A DNA stretch of 5,057 nt, from the NCBI GenBank assembly GCA_900550595.1, contig URTB01000112.1, positions 1-5,057 of the forward strand, written 5' to 3'. This DNA comes from an uncultured Collinsella sp. (GTDB lineage: Bacteria > Actinomycetota > Coriobacteriia > Coriobacteriales > Coriobacteriaceae). The position numbers were made by a program, and so were the translations under genes. This document shows positions 1 through 4,312 of the stretch, one piece after another; positions within the stretch are counted from its first letter, which is position 1; each line of letters begins with the position of its first letter. The notes under the pieces were generated by a model. That model saw only the letters and a list, made by a program, of their open reading frames with translations. It did not search any database and was not told the DNA's origin.

Positions 1-2
1 TG

Positions 3-674
3 CTGCAGGATATCTGCATCGAGGCCAAACCCGGCATGCGCTTTGCCCTGGTCGGTCCTACGGGCTGTGGCAAGACGACGCTCATCAACCTGCTGCTGCG
101 CTTTTACGATATCGATGCCGGCCGCATCGCGGTCGATGGCAAGGCTTCGCGCGACTACACGCGCTCGAGCCTGCGCCGTGCCTTTGGCATGGTGCTGCAG
201 GACACCTGGCTGTTCGAGGGCACGGTGGCCCAGAACATTGCCTACGGCTGTCCCGACGCCACGCGCGAGCAGGTTATCGAAGCCGCCAAGCGCGCGCACG
301 CGCACAAGTTTATCGTGCAGCTGCCGAAAGGCTACGATACGGTCATCGGCGAGGACGGCGGCACGTTTAGCCAGGGTCAAAAGCAGCTGCTGTGCATCGC
401 GCGCGTTATGCTCACCGATCCGGCTATCCTGCTGCTGGATGAGGCGACCTCGAGTATCGACACCCGCACCGAGCTGCAGGTGCAGGCGGCATTCGACGAG
501 CTCATGGCCGGCCGCACAAGCTTTGTGGTGGCGCACCGCCTGTCGACGATTCGCAACGCCGACTGCATTCTGGTCATGCGCGACGGCGAGATTGTCGAGC
601 GCGGCACGCACGACGAGCTGCTGGCGGCAGGCGGCTTCTACGCCGAGCTCTACTGCAGCCAGTTTGCCCAGTGA
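3..674 (+). CDS. ABC exporter, C-terminal ATP-binding domain (5' partial)
   Basis: This is the nucleotide-binding end of an ABC transporter, open at the left edge; 223 residues are visible. All ATPase motifs are present: Walker A GPTGCGKT (visible residues 18-25), Q-loop glutamine in MVLQDTWLF (Q66), signature FSQGQ (122-126, a variant of LSGGQ), Walker B ILLLDE (142-147), D-loop SSID (150-153) and the switch histidine in VVAHRLS (H178). The order, the RFYD after Walker A and the ending ERGTHDELLAAGGFYAELY are typical of type IV (ABCB/MsbA/MdlB-like) exporters, where this domain is fused behind six membrane helices. The membrane half is presumably before the window, so the in-frame ATG at 36 is internal and not a start. 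The gene likely hydrolyses ATP to drive export of a lipid, peptide or drug; the substrate cannot be told. No intrinsic terminator is evident after the TGA at 672-674. Family is near certain; the partner half-transporter, if any, is unseen. Confidence 0.95.
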   Translation: MQDICIEAKPGMRFALVGPTGCGKTTLINLLLRFYDIDAGRIAVDGKASRDYTRSSLRRAFGMVLQDTWLFEGTVAQNIAYGCPDATREQVIEAAKRAHAHKFIVQLPKGYDTVIGEDGGTFSQGQKQLLCIARVMLTDPAILLLDEATSSIDTRTELQVQAAFDELMAGRTSFVVAHRLSTIRNADCILVMRDGEIVERGTHDELLAAGGFYAELYCSQFAQ

Positions 675-702
675 GCAAGCCCGTGGTGCAAATTAATCAA
701 TC

Positions 703-726
703 GACAGACGGTGGTTTACATCTGTC
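703..726. repeat. Short inverted repeat GACAGA-N12-TCTGTC
   Basis: GACAGA (703-708) and TCTGTC (721-726) are perfect 6-bp inverted arms separated by 12 bases. They lie between the ABC gene and the flavodoxin-like gene. The repeat overlaps a possible -35 box, TTTACA (715-720). There is no T-run after it, so it is not a convincing terminator. It could be an operator half-site pair or chance. Confidence 0.3.
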
Positions 727-729
727 ACG

Positions 730-739
730 TTAGTACTAA
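730..739. promoter_or_regulatory. Palindromic 10-mer upstream of the flavodoxin-like gene, possible operator
   Basis: TTAGTACTAA is a perfect 10-bp palindrome. It sits in an AT-rich stretch (about 730-763) between the weak -35-like TTTACA (715-720) and the flavodoxin-like gene. GATATT at 740-745 could serve as a -10 box, but the spacing would be 19, so the promoter is weakly supported. A palindrome inside the promoter spacer would suit a repressor or redox-sensing regulator. No regulator is identified. Confidence 0.3.
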
Positions 740-794
740 GATATTCATCTAATAAATTGCATTAGTGGCTTTAGTTTTGGGGGAAACGAGCAAC

Positions 795-1352
795 GTGACT
801 ATGACATGCTCTTTGGTGGTCAACAGCAAGAGCGGTAATACCAGGATGGTTTCGGGTGCGATCAAGCGCACGCTGCAGGCTGCGGGTGTTGAGTTTGTCC
901 ATGCCGCGGCGTTGAGCGACGATGCGGATGCAGATCAGGTTGCGCTCGAGGCGCAGGGCGCCTGCGCGGCCGACACGGTGCTTGTCGGTTTTTGGTGCGA
1001 CAAGGGCGCGTGCACGCCTTCGGTCGCGACGTTGCTCTCAGCCTTGCACGGCAAGCGCGTCTTCCTGTTTGGCACCTGCGGCTTTGGGGCCAGCGAGGAG
1101 TACTTTAGGCAGATTATCGATCGCGTGACCTCCAATTTGGCCAATGATGCCGAGCTTGTAGGCTGGGCGATGTGCCAGGGCAAGATGGGTCCCGCGGTCA
1201 AGCAGCGCTACGAGGCCATGCTCGAGCAAGATCCCGACAACGCCCGCGCTAAGTTGCTGCTCGACAACTGGGTTGCCGCAAAGGATCACCCCACCAAGGA
1301 TGATCTGGATTACATGGCTGCAGCCGCCAAAAAGGCCGTGCTGGGCGAGTAG
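795..1352 (+). CDS. Flavodoxin-like protein
   Basis: The protein is about 185 residues, soluble, with no signal peptide. The first beta strand (CSLVVNS) runs into an FMN-phosphate loop of the S-x-S-G-N-T kind, SKSGNTR at residues 11-17. VLVGFWCDKGACTPS in the middle resembles the 60s loop, and VFLFGTCGFGASEEYF the 90s loop of flavodoxins. After the fold there is a helical, charged tail of about 55 residues (KQRYEAMLEQDPDNARAK onward). It probably binds FMN and carries electrons or acts as a small reductase. It resembles stand-alone gut flavodoxins of the BilS kind, but no bilirubin-reductase gene is visible here, so no symbol is given. The start is uncertain: GTG 795 (10 bases after GGA of GGGGGAA) or ATG 801 lie right before the first strand. 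The longer GTG 765 would add residues upstream of the fold with the GGGGGAA inside the gene. A strong terminator follows, suggesting a single-gene unit. Confidence 0.85.
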   Translation: MTMTCSLVVNSKSGNTRMVSGAIKRTLQAAGVEFVHAAALSDDADADQVALEAQGACAADTVLVGFWCDKGACTPSVATLLSALHGKRVFLFGTCGFGASEEYFRQIIDRVTSNLANDAELVGWAMCQGKMGPAVKQRYEAMLEQDPDNARAKLLLDNWVAAKDHPTKDDLDYMAAAAKKAVLGE

Positions 1353-1390
1353 ACCTACCGCCGTCGTGCGTGCGAAATAATACAGGAGTG

Positions 1391-1421
1391 AAAGCCTCGA
1401 AATCCTCGAGGCTTTTTTCTT
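1391..1421 (+). terminator. Intrinsic terminator after the flavodoxin-like gene
   Basis: AAAGCCTCGA (1391-1400) pairs perfectly with TCGAGGCTTT (1406-1415) around a 5-base loop AATCC. The stem runs into a T tract at 1413-1418. It lies 38 bases after the stop of the flavodoxin-like gene and directly before the TTGACA box of the next gene. This is a textbook Rho-independent terminator. Confidence 0.93.
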
Positions 1422-1448
1422 GACAGGCGACCGCGCTGTGGAAAGATG
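1420..1448 (+). promoter_or_regulatory. Candidate promoter of the TetR gene
   Basis: A consensus -35 hexamer TTGACA is at 1420-1425, overlapping the end of the terminator T tract. The -10 region is poor: AAAGAT at 1442-1447 (spacer 16) matches three of six positions. Any start site would fall at or inside the operator at 1446-1460, so a bound repressor would block polymerase. The -35 is convincing; the -10 is inferred. Confidence 0.5.
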
Positions 1449-1460
1449 AACAATGTTCAC
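1446..1460. promoter_or_regulatory. Operator 1 for the TetR-family regulator
   Basis: ATGAAC-AAT-GTTCAC is a near-perfect 15-bp inverted repeat, 15 bases ahead of the TetR start codon. It contains TGAACAATGTTCA, a typical TetR-family operator shape. Its arms recur upstream of the membrane-protein gene (2071-2085) and nowhere else I can see in the window. This suggests autorepression. The site includes an in-frame ATG (1446), which argues against that codon being the real start. Confidence 0.75.
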
Positions 1461-1475
1461 ATTGGAGGCGAAAGC

Positions 1476-2033
1476 ATGAATAACGCAGCGACGTCTAAGG
1501 AGGAAATCCTGAAGACGAGCCGTAAGCTCATCCAGGAAAACGGTTGGACCGGCGTCAATATTCGCTCGGTTGCCGCGGCATGCGGCGTGTCGGTCGGATG
1601 CATCTACAACTACTTTGATTCTAAGACAGCGTTGGTGGGTGCGACCGTGGCAAGCGTCTGGGGCGACATTTTCCATCACCCCGATGATGAAACCGTTCTG
1701 GACGACACGCTCGCGTGCATTCGCTGGATGTATCGCCAGATGGAGTACGGCTGTCAAACGTATCCGGGTTTCTTTACGCACCATTCGCTGAGTTTTATGC
1801 AGCAAGACACTGCGGACGGCAAACGCCGCATGCACCATGCCTGGCAGCATATTCTCGACCAGCTCTGTATGGTGCTCGAGCGCGACCCGCAAGTGCGCGA
1901 GGGCGCCTTTACGGAGCAGTTCTCGGCCGAGCAATTTGCCGAGGTCCTATTCTCGCTCATGCTCTCTGCCGTGATCCGGCAAGACTTTGATCCGAGTGCC
2001 GCGCTCGAGATTACGCGCCGAACCCTCTACTAA
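1476..2033 (+). CDS. TetR/AcrR-family transcriptional repressor
   Basis: The protein is 185 residues, the normal TetR length. The N-terminal DNA-binding domain is clear: KEEILKTSRKLIQENGW forms helix 1, then the helix-turn-helix spans about residues 29-48 (IRSVAAACGVSVGCIYNYF) followed by SKTAL, the diagnostic end of the domain. The rest (about 55-185) is a helical ligand-binding and dimer domain with no recognisable family. It contains a notable FFTHHSLSFMQQ segment and histidines (HHPDDE, RRMHHAW) whose role is unknown. I chose ATG 1476 because GGAGG at 1464-1468 is 7 bases upstream. The in-frame ATG 1446 would put the start inside the operator. Operators of the same sequence before this gene and before the next one make autoregulation and control of the neighbouring membrane protein likely. 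The inducer is unknown. Confidence 0.92.
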   Translation: MNNAATSKEEILKTSRKLIQENGWTGVNIRSVAAACGVSVGCIYNYFDSKTALVGATVASVWGDIFHHPDDETVLDDTLACIRWMYRQMEYGCQTYPGFFTHHSLSFMQQDTADGKRRMHHAWQHILDQLCMVLERDPQVREGAFTEQFSAEQFAEVLFSLMLSAVIRQDFDPSAALEITRRTLY

Positions 2034-2036
2034 CGG

Positions 2037-2059
2037 CCCCGCGCAAGGCGGGGATTTTT
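2037..2059 (+). terminator. Intrinsic terminator after the TetR gene
   Basis: CCCCGC (2037-2042) pairs with GCGGGG (2048-2053) around loop GCAAG, followed by A and five T (2055-2059). It starts three bases after the TetR stop. It is compact and GC-rich, so it should terminate well. The next gene therefore probably has its own promoter in the short interval before operator 2, or depends on read-through. Confidence 0.85.
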
Positions 2060-2070
2060 ATGGTTAGAAA

Positions 2071-2085
2071 GTGAACAGCGTTCAC
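2071..2085. promoter_or_regulatory. Operator 2 for the TetR-family regulator
   Basis: GTGAAC-AGC-GTTCAC is a perfect 6-bp inverted repeat with a 3-base centre. It has the same arms and spacing as operator 1 at 1446-1460. It lies 11 bases after the TetR terminator and 4 bases before the ribosome binding site of the membrane-protein gene. A possible -10 (TATGGT, 2059-2064) directly precedes it, so binding would block initiation. The match between two separate upstream regions is the main evidence for a TetR/membrane-protein regulatory unit. Confidence 0.75.
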
Positions 2086-2088
2086 GTT

Positions 2089-2104
2089 AAGGAGGTGGTG
2101 CGTG
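2089..2104 (+). promoter_or_regulatory. Strong ribosome binding site and alternative GTG start
   Basis: AAGGAGG (2089-2095), close to the ideal Shine-Dalgarno, is six bases before GTG 2102. That GTG is in frame with the membrane protein, 19 codons ahead of ATG 2159, which has its own site (GGGAG, 2146-2150). Either could be used. The extra residues MAPRTKTVRLQPFIKGDVY are basic and lie outside the first helix. Confidence 0.6.
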
Positions 2105-2158
2105 GCACCAAGAACCAAAACCGTTCGTTTGCAACCATTCATTAAGGGAGACGTATAT

Positions 2159-2821
2159 ATGCGTGCTTTATTCGAAACGCTATTCGACATCGTCTATCTG
2201 GTGACGGTCATTACCCTCGGCATTCGCATGATTCGCGGCAGCAAGGGCAACCGTCAGTTCCAGCTGTTTGGCTGGATGGCGGTCGTTTTGGGCGCCGGTG
2301 ATTCGTTCCACCTGGTCCCCCGCGCGCTGGCGCTCTGCACGACCGGCTTTGACGCTTATGCCGTGCAGCTGGGCCTGGGCAAGTGGATTACCTCGATTAC
2401 CATGACCATCTTCTACGTACTGCTCTACTACGTGTGGCGCGAGCGCTACCAGGTGAAGAACCACGTCGGAACGACCGTGGCGATCTTTGCCCTGGCCGTC
2501 ATGCGTGTCGCGCTGTGCATGCTGCCGCAAAACCAGTGGCTCACCAACCAGACCCCGCTTGCATGGGGTATCCTGCGCAACATCCCGTTTGCCATCATGG
2601 GCCTTATGGTCATCGTGCTGTTTTACCGCAGTGCCAGGGAAGATAACGACGAAGCCTTCCGCTGGATGTGGCTCACCATTGTGCTGAGCTTTGGCTTCTA
2701 CATTCCCGTGGTCCTGTGGGCCGAGGTTGTCCCGGCTATCGGCATGCTCATGATCCCCAAGACCTGCGCGTACGTGTGGACCGTGCTGATTGGCTACAGC
2801 GCCATGAAGAAGGAGTGCTAG
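2159..2821 (+). CDS. Seven-helix integral membrane protein, family not recognised
   Basis: The protein has 220 residues from ATG 2159, or 239 from GTG 2102. Seven hydrophobic segments can be read, at about residues 4-24, 34-58, 76-93, 103-122, 138-156, 167-188 and 193-216, which fill almost the whole chain. There is no soluble domain. Polar residues fall within or at the edges of the helices: GAGDSFHLVPR (D48, H51, R55), R116, R140 near RNIPFA, E189 in LWAEVVP and K201 in MIPKTCAYVW. Such buried charges suggest a binding pocket, a transport path or an enzyme site, but I recognise no family and assign no function. Positive residues cluster after helix 1 (RMIRGSKGNR) and helix 3 (WRERYQVK), suggesting these loops are cytoplasmic. 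It is likely repressed by the adjacent TetR protein through operator 2. It could be a small-molecule resistance or sensing protein, as TetR targets often are. Confidence 0.85.
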   Translation: MRALFETLFDIVYLVTVITLGIRMIRGSKGNRQFQLFGWMAVVLGAGDSFHLVPRALALCTTGFDAYAVQLGLGKWITSITMTIFYVLLYYVWRERYQVKNHVGTTVAIFALAVMRVALCMLPQNQWLTNQTPLAWGILRNIPFAIMGLMVIVLFYRSAREDNDEAFRWMWLTIVLSFGFYIPVVLWAEVVPAIGMLMIPKTCAYVWTVLIGYSAMKKEC

Positions 2822-2840
2822 GTCCATCTTCTAAATGTTT

Positions 2841-2966
2841 CGCCCGCCCGGCGGCGGAATATAAGGTTTCCTACTCTACAGTCCTGCTCGCACGGAGAGC
2901 ACATTAAGTGCTCTCCGGCTCGTGCGGAACTCGCGATAAACCTTATATTCCGCCGCCGGGCGGGCG
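2841..2966. repeat. 126-base interrupted palindrome with 29-bp perfect arms
   Basis: The left arm (2841-2869) begins CGCCCGCCCGGCGGCGG and ends AATATAAGGTTT; it is exactly reverse-complementary to the right arm (2938-2966). Inside lies a second hairpin, GGAGAGCAC (2894-2902) with GTGCTCTCC (2908-2916) around loop ATTAA. It is extended by CGCAC (2889-2893) with GTGCG (2922-2926) across a one-sided bulge. The whole can form a very stable stem in RNA or a cruciform in DNA. It follows the membrane-protein gene by 19 bases. It has no T tract on either side, so it is not an ordinary terminator, though it may still protect the mRNA 3' end. It codes for no transposase. It resembles a short palindromic mobile or REP-like element. 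Confidence 0.9.
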
Positions 2967-2995
2967 CCCCTTTATTGATGGAAGGCCTTATAAGC

Positions 2996-3286
2996 GGATA
3001 TTCCATGTCCGGATGTATTCAGAGCGGGACGGGCTTTCCGAATGGGCGGGGTCTTGGAAAGTATGTCCCGGAATCAAGGCTTGGAATGGGATGCACTTTC
3101 CGGTTGAGGGGCTCAGTGGAAAATGCATCCCAGTATTCGGCTGAGAAATGGGACACGGTTTCCGGTTGAAGCCTTGGCGGAAAATGTGACCCGGAATTTG
3201 TGATCGGAGTGGGACGCGCTTTCCCATCGGTGTCACAAGCGGAAACCGCATCCCACTCCGGACCTGAAGATTGGGACACGCCTTCC
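2996..3286. repeat. Tandem hairpin array, ~62-bp period, alternating 14-bp word
   Basis: A 14-bp word of consensus GGGACRCGCTTTCC occurs at 3026-3039, 3088-3101, 3150-3163, 3211-3224 and 3273-3286, with periods 62, 62, 61 and 62. Its inverted form (GGAAAAYGYRTCCC) occurs at 3056-3069, 3118-3131, 3179-3192 and 3241-3254. Each forward/inverted pair encloses 15-16 bases, and consecutive pairs are separated by exactly 18. In the last complete pair the stem extends outward by CGGAGT/ACTCCG. A decayed inverted copy lies at about 2996-3010 (GGATATTCCATGTCC), and the final forward word lacks its partner. The period is not a multiple of three and the arms pair, so this is a DNA or RNA structure and not coding. 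Short, diverged words rule out CRISPR. Confidence 0.85.
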
Positions 3287-3405
3287 AGAAGGTATGGGCT
3301 GCGAACTACAATGGGCTGCCTTAAACCCGCAGGGGGGTTAAAAATAAATAAGACATAGGGCAGTATGTTTTAATGTCGGGGGGGGGCGCATTCTTTTAGA
3401 TATTC

Positions 3406-3443
3406 AAAAAACAGACCCCCTATGAAGAAGATGCGTAGGGGGT
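3406..3443 (-). terminator. Minus-strand intrinsic terminator with no visible gene
   Basis: ACCCCCTA (3415-3422) pairs perfectly with TAGGGGGT (3436-3443). Read on the minus strand, the stem is followed by CTG and six T (complement of A 3406-3411), which fits an intrinsic terminator. No minus-strand gene lies to its right within the intergenic stretch. It may end a small RNA, stop antisense transcription coming from the signal peptidase region, or be the remnant of a lost gene. Confidence 0.55.
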
Positions 3444-3608
3444 TAGTAGTAGATATTGGATATGGCAGTCCGGTATGGGGATAAATGACCGCTTACGCCT
3501 AAATTGGTAGCGTTTGGCGCTGAGAGCTTGATAAAAATGCAGGACATCGCTAACGTTTTTGTTACGAAAAGAATTCAAATTGGCTTTTTTTCGAACTCAC
3601 TTTTTAGT

Positions 3609-3671
3609 GCCTTGCGGTGCCCGAGGAAAGCGACTGCCCCTTCAGGGGATCGAATAAGGCCTCGATGGGGA
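3609..3671 (+). promoter_or_regulatory. Foldable 5' leader before the signal peptidase gene
   Basis: GCCTT (3609-3613) can pair with AAGGC (3656-3660), enclosing a hairpin of CGA (3631-3633) and CCCC (3637-3640) with GGGG (3645-3648) and TCG (3650-3652), loop TTCA. A competing helix, CGAGG (3622-3626) with CCTCG (3660-3664), shares base 3660. Mutually exclusive helices next to a start codon can act as a switch or attenuator. I recognise no known riboswitch class. The evidence is pairing by eye only. Confidence 0.3.
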
Positions 3672-3687
3672 TGGATTAATCGTTTTG

Positions 3688-4242
3688 ATGACTCGCGGAC
3701 TCAAACGTTTTATTGCACTTCTTAGCAGTCTGGCGCTTGCGCTTGTCATAGCCCTTGCCGTTGTTTCTTTTGCTCCCCGCGCATTTGGATACACGCCTTT
3801 TGCAGTGCTTTCGGGCTCTATGGAGCCCAAGCTTCCCGTTGGCTCCATGGTGTTTGTTCGCCAGGTTGAGCCATCGGATATTGCCGTGGGCGACAATGCA
3901 ACTTTTTACCGATCGGACGGCGCCGTAGTGACCCACCAGGTGTACGAGGTCGACCCTGTGGCGCAGACGATCAGCACGCAGGGAATCGCAAACAAAAATG
4001 CAGATGGAAGCATCATGCACGACGCCGAGCAGACGCCTTTTTCACGCGTGATCGGCGTCGTTTCTTTTTGTGTCCCTTACCTGGGCTTCGTTAACGCATA
4101 TTGCACGACGATGCCCGGTTTGCTTGTTGTGGTGGCCGTTCTGGCGCTGCTGGTCGCGGCGTCGATAGTGCTCGATCGGATGGTTCCCGACGAGCCTGCG
4201 GGCAAGCATACCCGCGCGCATGTGAGAGAGCGGCGTTCATAG
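3688..4242 (+). CDS. sipW: Signal peptidase I, SipW (ER/archaeal) type
   Basis: The enzyme is 184 residues, close to SipW of Bacillus (about 190). An N-terminal membrane anchor covers residues 8-29. The catalytic serine is in SGSMEPKLPVGS (S44) and the catalytic histidine in VVTHQVYEV (H83), where eukaryote-like signal peptidases replace the bacterial lysine. An aspartate in NKNADGS (D106) fits the Ser-His-Asp arrangement of this type. A second membrane helix (about 144-162) is followed by a basic cytoplasmic tail (GKHTRAHVRERR). It acts at the outer face of the membrane to cleave signal peptides of TasA/camelysin-type proteins, and a protein with such a signal is encoded 70 bases downstream. 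ATG 3688 is preferred over the adjoining TTG 3685. No strong ribosome site is present; GGA at 3673-3675 is 12 bases away, so translation may be weak or controlled by the leader. Confidence 0.92.
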   Translation: MTRGLKRFIALLSSLALALVIALAVVSFAPRAFGYTPFAVLSGSMEPKLPVGSMVFVRQVEPSDIAVGDNATFYRSDGAVVTHQVYEVDPVAQTISTQGIANKNADGSIMHDAEQTPFSRVIGVVSFCVPYLGFVNAYCTTMPGLLVVVAVLALLVAASIVLDRMVPDEPAGKHTRAHVRERRS

Positions 4243-4264
4243 CAGCAGGGAGAGGTGTCGGCGG

Positions 4265-4282
4265 CGGCAAGGGCCGTTGCCG
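4265..4282 (+). promoter_or_regulatory. Small hairpin between sipW and its substrate gene
   Basis: CGGCAA (4265-4270) pairs with TTGCCG (4277-4282) around GGGCCG. It sits in the 70-base gap between peptidase and substrate genes. There is no T tract, so it is not a terminator. It might shield the downstream message so that the substrate is made in excess. Weak evidence. Confidence 0.25.
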
Positions 4283-4312
4283 GGGAAGTCGGTTTTCGAA
4301 AGGAAGAGAACG

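Larger units (their letters stand above)
3287..3687. other. Gene-free AT-richer intergenic stretch with hairpins and G tracts
   Basis: I find no convincing gene here. Visible items are G6 (3332-3337) and G9 (3378-3386) tracts, and the minus-strand terminator at 3406-3443. An 8-base direct repeat TAGATATT occurs at 3397-3404 and 3450-3457. An A/T hairpin, GTTACGAAAAG (3561-3571) with CTTTTTTTCGAAC (3584-3596), is also present. A foldable leader lies just before the signal peptidase gene. A promoter for the signal peptidase gene must lie here, but no clear -35/-10 pair stands out; TTGGCT (3580-3585) with TTTAGT (3603-3608) is a weak candidate. Confidence 0.6.

Noticed and set aside
1446..1475. 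ATG 1446 as the start of the TetR protein
   Set aside because: The codon lies in the operator palindrome and lacks a ribosome site; ATG 1476 has GGAGG at proper spacing and fits the family's usual N-terminus.
1038..1934. A 298-codon open frame on the minus strand
   Set aside because: It runs antisense across the flavodoxin-like gene, an intrinsic terminator and the TetR gene, all well supported on the plus strand. Its product has no recognisable domain; high GC makes such frames common.
2180..2827. A 215-codon open frame on the minus strand
   Set aside because: It is a mirror of the seven-helix membrane protein; its translation is rich in His, Gln and Asp, as expected from antisense of hydrophobic codons.
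2908..3279. Several 62-87 codon frames on both strands, some with repeated peptide bits such as IPGHTF
   Set aside because: They lie over the hairpin array, whose period is not a multiple of three. The peptide resemblance comes from the DNA repeat, and no frame has a supported ribosome site.
2996..3286. CRISPR array
   Set aside because: The repeated words are only 14 bp, differ from each other and alternate in orientation; the intervals are 15-18 bases and partly similar, and no cas gene is present.
3321..3345. Terminator formed by AACCC and GGGTT near the G6 tract
   Set aside because: Only five base pairs form, and the following bases are A-rich on the plus strand; no T tract follows on either strand.
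3504..3725. A 73-codon plus-strand frame starting at TTG 3504
   Set aside because: It has no ribosome site, covers the structured leader and overlaps the start of the signal peptidase in another frame.
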